Positions 24,576 to 35,350 of a stretch of DNA of 64,000 nucleotides are shown in pieces. How positions within the stretch are numbered: position 1 is the stretch's first letter; every line of letters starts with the position of its first letter. Source of the DNA: Circinella minor (Eukaryota; Mucoromycota; Mucoromycetes; Mucorales; Lichtheimiaceae); assembly GCA_016758965.1 (NCBI GenBank), contig JAEPRB010000130.1:1-64000 (forward strand), written 5' to 3'. The position numbers and the translations under genes are program-made. The notes under the pieces were generated by a model. That model ran no database searches. It was not told where the DNA came from and saw nothing but the letters and a program-made list of their open reading frames with translations.

Positions 24576-26660
24576 ATGAATCCCAATTTTGTTTCATCGT
24601 CACCATTATTAATAAAGAATAGTTGTGATCGCTGTCGTAAACGAAAAATTTGGTGCGTTGCTAATGAGTTACATTCCTTTAATTACTGTTAAAAAGTTGA
24701 AAACGACTTTCAGTTCCTTTCACAACCAAAGAAAACTGGAGTATCACCAGAATTTTTCGAAACACTGCTCAAAATGCTTGAGCGACTTTTAGAAGAGTAA
24801 CGAAAGTGCTTACACTAGCAACAAGCCTATGGAGAGCAATAAACAGACACCAGAAACATTAAATACTCACTTTGACCAACAAAAAACTACGGAACAAAAA
24901 ACTACATCGTGAGAATATCACTATAAGAGCACTCGCAATGGTCCTTGTAAAAAAAGCTTGTAACTCCGTTTATCAGCTTTTTTACAAAGCTTGTAAATTT
25001 TTTAAGAAAGCTTGTAAAATTACAAGGAACGTTTGAGTGTTTGTAAAAAAAAATTGTCGCTTTCCACTTTTAATAAAAATGAACAATAACAGCATTACTG
25101 CTAATACTACTTCCACTTTGGCTTTTACCAATGAACCCAACCATCGCTACTACCGTCACCGTTACAACTTGTTGAGCGACTTGATTAAAGGTGTTGATGA
25201 TAGTAGGATCCATTTTAAATTGGTTAAAGAGAGGTTAAGAGAAAAAACAGCTCAAAATAAGTTACAAGCTAATTTTACAAGGACCATTGTGAGTATTTGC
25301 CTTGTAGTGTTACAAAATTTTTACAAGTCTCAATTTACAAGCTTTTTTTTACAAGGACCGCTGCAAGTGCTCTTACCAATACCTGTAGCCCCTTGATCCA
25401 CCTATCTTTTACGCACTTTTAGTATTAGGTATCAATATTTACCTCGGTAACAGTTAGACGCAAAAGTAGGGTTGATGACTATGTACTCAGTCAATAGGAT
25501 ACAGTTTACACACAAGAGCAATGAAAGCCATGAAGTTAGTAAAGAGTAAACGATAGCCAGAAATTAAAACATTGATAATGGTAGCAAACTTTGCTCTCAC
25601 AGCAAATAATAATAGCGGAATAACGAACAGCAAGCAACTCGTATGCTATATTTTCTTTTCTCTAATGACATACGAGCTATTGATATAAGATATGTTAAAT
25701 TTTAATACAAATAATGGCAACCACTACTATCACTTCCAAGGCTTTATTGGTGTGGTAAGAAAGAGAAGCCGACTCTTTTTTTAATTCTATATTCAGTGAG
25801 GCGAGTTAGCAATTGATATTTTTCTGTTATAATTACTGCGTGCTAAAAAATTGGATCCAGGGGATCCAGATGGTAATTAAAATTTCTAACATAGAAATAG
25901 AATGGGATTCTATGCATATACCATCATGCATCGACTATTAACACGATTATGTAATTGAGTCAGTATATATGTTTATGTAATGATGCGAATTATTAACATG
26001 TATCCAGCTGGATTTATATCGTCGATGTGCTTGTTTCGGCAATGAAAGGAACCCATTTTCATTCGAGGACGAAGATTTCGATGTTTAGTTTCCATTAGCA
26101 TATGGAATTATACCAGAAGCAGGCGACTTTACTTTGGATTCAATTACAAATGGGTTCATATCCAAACTATACTCGAACAAACAAAATGTATATCATTGAA
26201 AATAGGCTATTTATAATGGACATATAGAATTGGTTTCGTCCAGATTAATCAGTCATAGCTATAGCAGCGCTATTTACATGCCGAAGATGAATTCTCCAAA
26301 TATCAGTAATGATAAACTCCCCATCTAGGTACATAACTTGCTACCTGGTAAGTTAATTCAAAAGTATTTTTTTCCAAGGATAATGCTGGAAATAACATAA
26401 TAATGAAACTTCCGGCTCAAAGTATGTACTAAGCGAAAAAAAACGGAAGGGTGGTAATGCTTGATAATATTATAGTCTATCAAATTCTATTCGCTGGATT
26501 ACTTTTGCGATACTGACTAATTACGTATTACGAAAATATCTAAGGAAAGCATGGCTATTTATTCAAAAGTTTTAGACTTGTGCACAATGGCAGTTAAGAA
26601 TAGTATTTATTGGGTGGATACAATGTCTGTGCTAGTTGTACTAATAGCAATCGAATACCA
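24576..26660 (+). pseudogene. Decayed Zn2Cys6 transcription factor, split by a repeat element
   Basis: The piece from 24576 starts MNPNFVSSS and encodes CDRCRKRKIWC, then loses the fourth cluster Cys and meets a stop near 24690. Out of the stop comes a block matching FLSKPKKTGPP and the coiled-coil start of TF2, ended by another stop. At 26010-26190 the block CFGNERNPFSFEDEDFDV corresponds to the GRPYAVKDEDFDVELP region of TF2, again with an in-frame stop. Pieces at 26480-26640 match exon 6 (FAGLLLRY, LDLCTMAVKNS). The middle is interrupted by the inverted-repeat element at 24924-25375. The multiple stops make it non-functional. Confidence 0.85.
24924..25375. mobile_element. MITE-like element with ~40-bp terminal inverted repeats
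   Basis: The left end TAAGAGCACTCGCAATGG, then TCCTTGTAAAAAAAGCTTGTAA, matches the reverse complement of the right end (TAAGAGCACTTGCAGCGG, TCCTTGTAAAAAAAAGCTTGTAA) over about 40 bp. Inside are further inverted copies of the TTACAAGGAcc/TTGTAAAA motif. The GAGCA-type ends with TAA/TTA borders recall PIF/Harbinger elements, but the target duplication is not certain. One internal frame (from 25079, MNNNSITANTTS.., about 100 codons) has no recognisable domain and is not transposase-like. The element interrupts the decayed TF. Confidence 0.7.
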
Positions 26661-27279
26661 AGTGAAATAAGAATAATATAATCCAAACTTAAACAAATTT
26701 GATTGCATTTCTAATTTACTTGAATGTTGCATTTTTTAGTGTAATAATTCTAGCAGCCGCTACATATTTACATCACTATAATTGTATGGATAATGAGACT
26801 GCACAGATAGAAAGAAGTAATAACTAAACTATTGTGGGGTGGTATATCTGCGTTACGTATGGAGCCACATATAACTCAAAAAATACAGTTCCACACTGAA
26901 TCAAATTGCTGATTGTATATCAGCAGAAGTAAACCAAGCGATGAATATTACGTAGTTAATAATTATACGTACAACAGCACTTTTTTTACTGATGCTGACA
27001 ATAATACATTATCACATATATATATTTGTACTGTATTCTATATATCATTTCTTTATTTAATTCTTGAAACAAATATTGTCTTTATTCCAAGTAAAATTCA
27101 TAGTAGAAAACCCAAACTCTTGTAGCTGTTATTTGGTCAGCACCAACGTTTTAATAGATTAAGTTGATGAGTAAACATGCTTTATCCAATTCATAGTTAG
27201 CTTTCAGGTATGTATGTTTTGCTGTACATATCAATAAACTTATTAGAAAGTTAATTTAAATGACAAAGCCTAAAGTTTA
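25376..27279. other. Degenerate region between TF pseudogene and P450-A
   Basis: Apart from the pseudogene blocks up to about 26660, no gene is visible. The short open frame at 26913-27125 has no recognisable domain. Confidence 0.45.
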
Positions 27280-29716
27280 TTATTTATTTCGGGGAACAAA
27301 ACGAATTTCGAAAGGAGATGGAGGTGTGACAATTGGGCCATTAACAGGCGGAACAGTCTCAAGAGTTTCTGGGACTTCATTTCCATTTTCATCCAAAGCT
27401 GGTACAATGTTGCATCTGTGAAGCGTATGAACCCAGACATTAAACATTTGAGTTTCGGCCTAAAGAATAGAAGAAAATTGACAGTTATTTACTATAGCTA
27501 GGAACTTTATTTTTCTTTTTTAACGTGTGTAGTATATTTACCAAATGGGCACCAGGGCAGGCTCGTCTAAATATTAGTAGCATAAAAAAGATAATATAAA
27601 CATTATTAATGTTTGTGTAGCATTATATAACTATAACAAAAATAATTTCATTTTGAAACCTATACAGACATACCGTCCCCATCCAAAGTTGAAATGATCT
27701 CGTTCATTGGCGCTTCTGTTTGTTGAGGCAGTCATAGGTTCATTTCTATCCAAAAATCGTTCTGGTTTAAACTCATTGGGATCCGGATAGACATCAGGGT
27801 TATGATGCATTTCATTCATATTAGACAATAAATTAGTGCCTTTCGGTATAAAAATTCCACGCCATACGACTAAAAAATCATTATGTACATACATAAGTTT
27901 ATCGAAATAGATATTGATTTTCTACACTAAATAAATTTTGTACTTACAATCTTCATTGGACTCGTGGGGGACACCAAAAGGTGTTGTTGGTCTTATCCGC
28001 ATACATTCTTTTTGAACCGCAGTTAAATACGGAACAGAATCACGCTCCCACATTTCAGGTAAACGACCATTTTTTTCAACAAATGCATCGATTTCTTGTT
28101 GAATTTTCTTTTGAACATCAGGCTTCGTCGATAGTATGAGAAAGCTCCAATCTAATGTTACAGCTGAAGTGTCACTCCCAGCTATAAGTAAATCAACTAT
28201 ATATATGTAAATAATTGCATAATAATATTACGTACGCTCATTATTAATATCTACATAAAATTGTATAATTATTGAACTTTTAAATATAGCTACGTATAAT
28301 AGCGAGTATACTGTAACTTACCCATAGTAATATATAGTTGAGTATATTCCCCATTTCTTCCACCATTTATTTCATTGTTTAATAATTTTGCCATATTATC
28401 TCCATCTGCCTTGAGAGCTTCATCAATTAATTTTGAAAAGTATGGCGCGACATGGTTTATCAGTTGATTACCAATTTCTTGGCTAGCATTGGTAAAATGT
28501 CTGGTAAAACGCAATAATGGAAGAAAGTTGGGAATAGAATGCTTGAAACCTGTAAAGCTCATGATAGAGTTGACTATATTATATCCTTCTTTAAATATTG
28601 GATCTTCTATAGAGGTTGTTCGGAAGCTGAACGTTGTAAGAAATATAAAGTTGACGGAGGCACGCATAAGATGAATCAAAGGATTAATATTTTCTCCTGT
28701 GGCAACTGTATCGACAAACTCTTTGGCTTCATGGTTAAGCTCTAGAGCAGCTTCTCTAAGTCTTTTTGGCCCTAAGGCCATTATCACTATTGTATTATTA
28801 TTACATTGAATATTAATAATAAGTTATAGCTGCATCAGAAGTGTATTTTATGCATGCTAGTATATGTTATAAAAGCTGACTATTATAGTACCAATTTTAC
28901 GTAAAGATTTCCATCTTTTATCGGGAGGGGAAGATATAAGCCCTCTATATTACATAATAAATTAATTTGTAAACAGCAAATTTTAGCACCATTGTCCGTG
29001 GTACGTAACCAGTAGATGATATTCCTGGTGTAAAATTACCTTGCGTCATGTCCGAAAAAATCTTCCGAGATATTATCATGTGGACGACTTGATGTAAATC
29101 TTCCGTTAGATACGAGTAGTTCATGAGCAATGTTAGGATCAGAAATTATAAGAAAAGGCCTTACTCCCATCTTCATATAGAAAATAGGACCTGATATAAT
29201 AAAAAGTATATTACGATGTCAGCAATAATGGTAGTACAAATAGTTCTTAACAGCAAGCATCACACATGTCATTTACCTAATTCCTGGTGCCATTCATGCG
29301 ATCTTTTTATTAAGTCAGGCCCAATAGCAAAAAGATGTCCTGTGAAATAAAACAATGGCAAGGATTACAAGAAGAACAGAAAATTTTAGTCGCCCATGGG
29401 TTTGTTAGCCATGCAGTATCATTTAAACTCAATGTAAAGTGTAAAATTCAGTATTGAAATACATACCAACATATGGGACATCTCCTTTTGGACTTGGAAT
29501 TCCAACATAGGGTACCATTTCATCATTGTTGTTTGTTGACAAAGAAAATTTCCAAATCACCGTAGTTAATAAAACAATCGCACTTACACTCGCCGCTGCA
29601 GTAGCAGGACCGGCATTCGCGTCGTCAGAAACTAAACCAGTAGTACGGACCCATGAAATAGCTCGTTCAACGAACTTGCTACTGTAAAAATTTGTTGAAG
29701 TAAGTTGTTGAGACAT
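27280..29716 (-). CDS. Cytochrome P450 monooxygenase (P450-A)
   Basis: ER-anchored haem-thiolate monooxygenase of 543 aa; substrate unknown. Exons on the minus strand: 29467-29716, 29277-29339, 29040-29190, 28892-28944, 28322-28786, 27948-28196, 27674-27869, 27542-27566 (25 nt), 27280-27459. There is an N-terminal membrane anchor around residues 37-60 with the Pro-rich hinge GIPSPKG. The C-helix block is RWKSLRKI, the I-helix AGSDTSA, the K-helix ExxR is ECMR, and the PERF block is FKPERFL. The haem loop FGWGRRACPG carries Cys479 as axial ligand. The start MSQQLTS at 29716 matches the MSQ starts of the two other P450s. Three intact paralogues with the same nine-exon plan lie within 20 kb. Assignment to a named CYP family would need a database comparison. 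Confidence 0.93.
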
Positions 29717-30286
29717 GGCAAATAAGTAAAAAAAAAAGTCGTTAATTGTCTTCAGTCCCCGTTTTCCTTTTTTAAATATGTCTTCTTGTTTGTTGCACAG
29801 CAATCATCAGGCGGTTTTGCGAAGACGCGTTGTTTCCATTTACAGAAGCACCAGTTAAAGCGGAATCGATTGTTACGTAGGCAAATAAAACAACATTTAT
29901 GTATGTTGTTTACTGGATCGGCATGTATAACTTTATGGACTAAAAAACACTTTTGTCTTGTGCTTACTCGAGTGTGTAGAGAAATACGCAGTAATCTATT
30001 TTAGTATTTTTTGTGTACATTCACATATACAAGGTAAATGATATAAAGTTTATGACCCATATCATACAATCCTATATTTAGTAGGTACAACCATAAAACC
30101 CTCTTAACATTAACCGATACGTACCGAGTCAAACAGAAATGCGTTATCTATTTGTACTTTGCTTTATTACGAAAAAATCAATTCTACGCTTTGCTTTTCC
30201 CGCGTATTTTTTTTATTTTTTAAAAAAAACCGGGTCTTTTATTTTTTCAGTTTGTGCGTAAAACGCAATAGAGTTAAATGATTTAT

Positions 30287-30305
30287 CGGATATTTCGTTT
30301 ATCCG
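30287..30305. promoter_or_regulatory. CGG-N13-CCG inverted repeat, candidate Zn2Cys6 binding site
   Basis: CGGATATTTCGTTTATCCG: the outer CGGATA/TATCCG arms are palindromic. Zn2Cys6 dimers commonly bind inverted CGG triplets with fixed spacing. The site is about 570 bases upstream of P450-A and within the same neighbourhood as three Zn2Cys6 genes. Binding is inferred only. Confidence 0.35.
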
Positions 30306-30820
30306 GTTTTCCGCTTTATTAGTCTCCCTAGCCGAATTTTGCTTTAGCTATTTTACAATTTAACCACCAGCCGAAATGAATGAATTTGAACCCATCAAAA
30401 CTATCAGCAGCTCAAAATTACAACTTACATTTAGGCGTTGATTGTTATATATTAGTTCAACACCCAGGAAGATAAGCTCCAAAGAAAAATCTATGGGAAC
30501 TGTTGAAATAAGATAAGGTGAAGGCTTCAGTGTAGAAAATGCCGGATGATAAAATCTCTATATGTTGTCAGCTTCAAATGAAAGCAAAATCAAAATCTGG
30601 AACTCGAGCGGATAGCGTGGAAAGACGAAGAAAAGTCAATTGAGTTACTTGAGAAGTCATGAAAAACGTTAATAACTAAATCTTAGCAACATAAATATTT
30701 GTTAATCCACAGAATGGAGGAAATACCTATTAGTTATTTACGTAATCACAAAACCTACTTCTGTCAACAAAACATTAAACTATTAGAATACTAGAAGACA
30801 CCAACATAATTATAATACAG

Positions 30821-30871
30821 CACATTCCAAATTTTACTCTGGCACTTGCAGAACGAATAATTGAAGAACAG
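30821..30871 (+). pseudogene. Relic of Zn2Cys6 TF exon 1 end
   Basis: Encodes HIPNFTLALAERIIEEQ, matching the EIPNLTPELAERMI block that ends exon 1 in TF2 and its equivalents in TF1 and TF3. No intact zinc cluster precedes it. A possible exon 2 start (YYLASDQINQD) follows near 31016. Remnant of another copy. Confidence 0.6.
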
Positions 30872-31194
30872 CAAATGCACTATATTGCATAGTGTGAGTG
30901 TTTACTTTTTGTAGTTTAATATCAAGCTTTTTGGTATATTTGCTATTTAGATCATGTCCATACAAAAATATCCAAGTATAATGTATAACTTATCATCACT
31001 ATAGATATTATTTGGCCAGCGATCAAATAAATCAGGATATACAACTTAAAGATAAATCTTTGTATTACTTTATCATTACTGAGGCAGAGGATTAAAGGAC
31101 AGTCATTTTACTTGGTACGTAATAATAAATCTGCATTTCATATTTTATTAAATGTTAGATAATAGCTTCTAAAGAGCATCAATCTCTTGTTAAA

Positions 31195-31196
<2 letters not shown>

Positions 31197-31236
<40 letters not shown>
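31197..31236. repeat. Homopolymer T(40)
   Basis: An uninterrupted run of 40 T between the TF relic and the P450 pseudogene. It may be the poly(A) side of a minus-strand retroposed copy or simply a mononucleotide repeat; its length in the assembly may be unreliable. Confidence 0.9.
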
Positions 31237-31237
<1 letters not shown>

Positions 31238-31352
31238 GTACGTATTTCGGGGTTTGGTCGATAATTATAAGAAAGCATCACACCAAAGTAACAAGAATAG
31301 TAGTGTCTGTACATGGTAAAAAAAACGATTATATAAGTGTGGTAAAATATTG

Positions 31353-32160
31353 TTAGGTATACACTTGCGTACGTATAGTTAAAAATAGGTTACTATAATA
31401 CCCTTTCTTGTCATTGTTTAATGCTTTATTCAACTCTACTTTCATATTATTTGTATCGGAATTGGGTGCCTTGTCAGCTAAACCAAGATAGAAAGGCAAA
31501 GAAAGGTGTATATCAAAATCGTGAAATTTCTTCTTTAAACCAATGATTCGGTTAAGTTCTTCCATATGCTGGAATAAATTGAGTAGCAGCGTATTTGATA
31601 TTAGTTACTTTATATGTGACTGATAGTAAGAATCTCGATGGCGATCTTGTAAAGAAGATCTTCAATAGATTTTGCACCCATGTTAAACACAGGCATGTGG
31701 GTAAAGTTGAGAGAGGCACTCAACGGTTCAATATCCCCCATCCCCCAAACCAACAAACTCATCAGCTTCCTTGTAAAGAATGGGTTTGCTTCTTTTAGTT
31801 TATTTGAGGCAAAGGTTTTGAGAATTATATATGTGAACAACTTAGTCGCTGATAAAGTTAATGATAAAGTAATTACAATTTAGAAGGTACTCTATATAAA
31901 AAACTACATACCTGACTTTCTCAATAAGCTGTAGGTTTTGTTGTGAGGTCGACCTAACGCAGTGCAATGCCTTTTATATCATATGCAAGCATATCAATTT
32001 TAAGATAAGAAAAAAAATTAGTTACCAAATGCTTTCATTACCAAAGTTATAGCGAAGTATATTTCGTAAATCATTTGTTGACAATGATATTGTATAGGGA
32101 TCTGGAAGTGCAAGAATTTTCTTTGTTCCCAACTGGAAATATAAAATAGACCTTACCATA
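31353..32160 (-). pseudogene. Truncated, frameshifted P450 pseudogene
   Basis: Blocks on the minus strand match P450-A/B/C. LGTKKILALPDPYTI near 32080-32150 matches exon 3 (LGTKNILVLADPNAT in P450-B). LKEANPFFTRKLM.. and LNFTHMPVFN near 31630-31800 match the start of exon 5 with frame changes. The IGLKKKFHDFDIHLSLPFYLGL to KKGYYSNLFLTIR block at 31353-31565 matches the end of exon 5. The I-helix, ExxR and haem exons are missing downstream, where the T(40) run and a TF relic lie. Not functional as a P450. Confidence 0.85.
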
Positions 32161-32914
32161 AAAATTTACAAGCTGTGTTATTTTGTGTACTACGACAACA
32201 AAAATGTTATACTCTTAATCCCTTTTTTTTATCTTGTTGCTTATATCACTGATGAAACGTTTTAGTTTGATTACACTCGATTGAAAATAAATGTCCTAAG
32301 GTAGTATACTTATAATGTCAATAATATTATATCATCTGCTGAACAGTAATTCATAGAGCTATCATATACCAACAAGTAGACGTGCTCCTTTTTTTGGGGT
32401 GAGTATCCCTTGAAACAAATTAGTTTTCCGGACGACGAAAAGCGTCGCCACGTAATACATGTTGTGAATAAAACTACTACTATGACATCAGCGGCATCGG
32501 TTGCCGCGGCCGTAGTGTCTTAACGTATTCCAGAAGTATCACGGAGTCACGCGAGTCAGTGTTCCTCAAACCTGTATAAACTTGACACAGTTAAATGTTG
32601 TGACATTGAAATAATTAAAGATATTTTTTTTGGAGCCACTTCCATATCGATCTGCTTGATATATATATTGACATATTGAGGCACGGTAAAGATGCTTTGC
32701 ATTAGCCAATCATATGAGAGACCGTGCATAACTATATCATACCCCCCATTCAATATAATAGATGGGTGATAGTATTCCCTTACGAGGCAAGCTGAGCTTA
32801 GCTAAAAATTAAACTACTCCTATTGTAGCTACATTACTATTTTTTTCCCTTCTTTCATTAAACAGCACTTCTTTATCCCGATTCAAAAGTTTAAGCGAAA
32901 TTTTTCTACCGCCA
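32161..32914. other. Promoter side of TF2 with a GC-rich patch
   Basis: No gene. Around 32424-32510 there is an unusually GC-rich patch in an AT-rich context (CCGGACGACG, CGGTTGCCGCGGCCG). It includes CGG-N3-CCG and CGGCCG arrangements about 400 bases before the TF2 start. Possible regulator-binding cluster or part of the decayed P450 5' end. Confidence 0.4.
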
Positions 32915-35350
32915 ATGGAAGAATCACAACCATTGCAGCAAACGCTGCAAACACAACGCATTACGAAATTCCGAGTAGATTCTACCTCTTTCAAAAAATC
33001 AAAGACGAAATCAGATGTCAACAAGAGAAGTTGTGATAATTGTCGCAAAAGAAAAGTAAGATGTGATTTAATTTCGAATAATCGTTGCAGCCAATGCAAG
33101 AAAGCTGGAGTCGAATGCAAGTTTCTTTCTAAACCAAAAAAGACTGGTCCACCTACTAAACAGTATACTGAATCACTTGAAAAAAAAATACAACAACTTC
33201 AACATCTTTTGGAAGAGGAGCGAAATAAAAATTTGAAGTCGTCTACAACTACAACAGTTTCGACTCAAACCTTAGCACACGAAGATCAGTCTTCCACCCT
33301 TACCGACCTAATACAGTTACGGCCAATGACAGTACTTCAGCGTGATATTACCCCAACTAATTCTTATCATCATTTCGCACAGTATCCATACCGATCAAGC
33401 AAGGACTTGATAAAGGAAATTCCCAATCTGACACCAGAATTGGCAGAACGAATGATCATCGGGTAAATACAATCCGTCCGGTCTGGGTAATGATATAATG
33501 CTCAATTGTTTATGTTATTAATTTTTATCTTAACAATCAAATAACTTTTTTAGATACTTTGACTTTCTTCATCTTTATTGCCCTATCATTGATAAACGCT
33601 CATTCCTTATACAGTTTTACTACGAATATCCGCATCCTGTAGAAGAACTTTTGTTTTATGCCGTATGTGCAGTTGGATCACAATTTTTGCCACGGCATGA
33701 ACATGCAGTAGCCCGTAACGCAGGAAGAAATTTACGAAAGAAAGCAATGCAGGTGATGAGCAAAGCTTATACTCGATCTAGTCTTACCACAGTTCAAGTA
33801 TTAATACTGGTATCATTACTTGCTCCAAATTGTGATGACAATGAAGGATCATCCACGAACTGGTAAGTTTTTGTATAACCTGCAGAGCTGATAAAAAAGA
33901 AGAGTATTTATTTAATTTTTGTTGGACTACATTTAGGCTTCTCCTTGGTGCAGTAAGTTTACACATAATACTTCTGTTTAATTACGTAAAAATATAACTA
34001 ACAATTGTGTAACCATGGTAACATTAATAATACAAACGAATGTTGTAGGCAATTCGTATGGTATGTAACTATATTTAGAAAACATTATTCAATCCATACT
34101 AAAATTCAGTTACTGACCGAGGCTTCATTAATTGCAGGGGCAAGATTTGGAACTTCATTGTGACTCTCGCCAGAATTACCATACAATGAGTGAAATACAA
34201 GTACGGCGACGGACAGCATACATTCTTTATGCATTGGATAAAATATCTGCAGCATCATCTGGACGACCATATGCTGTCAAGGATGAAGACTTTGATGTCG
34301 AACTTCCGTTACTCTACGAGGCTCAGCCTGAGGATGATCCTGTGATCGATACATGTTCAAAAGCACATTTTCCAAAAATACTACAGGATACAGATGCAGA
34401 TATTCGTGAAAAGCGTCCGATATACTCTGGTTTTTTAGAAATTATCCCACTGACACGCATGATCGGATATGTTTTAAGTTCTTTTTATACAGGCAAACCC
34501 GCTTCCTCCAGAATTGATGTCACCGATTTAGATACTAGGCTGATGACATGGCAAACAAGTCTGGACATGCGCTTTAATGTAGAACATGGAGGAGGTAAGA
34601 AGTTGTGAAGCATATTGTACAGAAAATCGACAGAGAGATGATTAAATGCTAAAGAATAATATTTCTATTAGCTTTTATTCGGGTTATTTATGATGGTCTG
34701 ATACTACTTCGATATCGACCGTTGGTTTTGTTCTCTCAGAAAACAAGTGAACTCGACATTGGTCGGATGCAAATGTTGAGTGCTTGTACGGTCTTAGCAT
34801 CCGAGATTATTGAGTTTTTAGAAGCATCGCCTGTTTGGGGTGTTCCATGTTTAAAAGACTAGTAAGAACAATATTCGCTGTATAGTATAGAGAACGTTAT
34901 CTTTAAAATTACCATTTATTCTAACAAAAATTTTCTATATATTATAGTACGATTGCTCAAGCTGCCACAATTTTTCTTCAGAACTGTAACAGCGAGGATG
35001 ATGAAGTTCGTTTACAAGCGCGTCGGAATTTGCGACGTTGTGCGAGTTTATATCAGCGGGATGACATTGTTAATCAAACCAAGAATGCAATTGTGTTGAA
35101 CGAGCTTGCGAGTCAATTATCAGAAGAAGAGGCAACGAGAAGAATGATACAAAGAACAGTTGATAGTGTAACTTATTACAACAATATGGATCAAGAAATG
35201 GCACTTGCATATCGACAAAGGCAACTACTTGATTCTTACAATGATACTACATCTAGACAGCAAGTATCTCTCGACCCTGTTTCAGAATCCAACATCAGCG
35301 AACTCATCTTGGACAGTTTACTTCAAAAGCAATCATTCGATGTTATATAG
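32915..35350 (+). CDS. Zn2Cys6 fungal-type transcription factor 2 (TF2)
   Basis: Nuclear regulator of 644 aa. Exons: 32915-33462, 33554-33862, 33937-33952 (16 nt), 34049-34060 (12 nt), 34138-34594, 34672-34861, 34948-35350. The zinc cluster has Cys40, 43, 50, 58, 61 and 68 (CDNCRKRKVRC..CSQCKKAGVEC). Next come a linker (KKTGPPTKQ) and a Leu-rich coiled coil (YTESLEKKIQQLQHLLEEE) for dimerisation. The middle homology region contains FYYEYPHPVEELLFYAVCAVG, NWLLLGA-AIRM-GQDLELH (split over the two small exons), RRRTAYILYALDK, DFDVELPLLYE and LLLRYRPL. The C-terminal extension beyond TF1 and TF3 is acidic/Gln-rich (residues about 560-644) and could activate transcription. Likely regulates nearby P450 genes, by context only. 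Confidence 0.93.

Larger units (their letters stand above)
29717..31352. other. Intergenic region upstream of P450-A
   Basis: Promoter side of P450-A. It contains a CGG-N13-CCG inverted repeat (30287-30305), a small TF relic (30821-30871) and a 40-base T run (31197-31236), all listed separately. No intact gene. Confidence 0.55.

Noticed and set aside
29786..30004. Plus-strand frame of 72 codons upstream of P450-A
   Set aside because: No homology to any family I recognise, overlaps the P450-A promoter, and lacks splice or start context.
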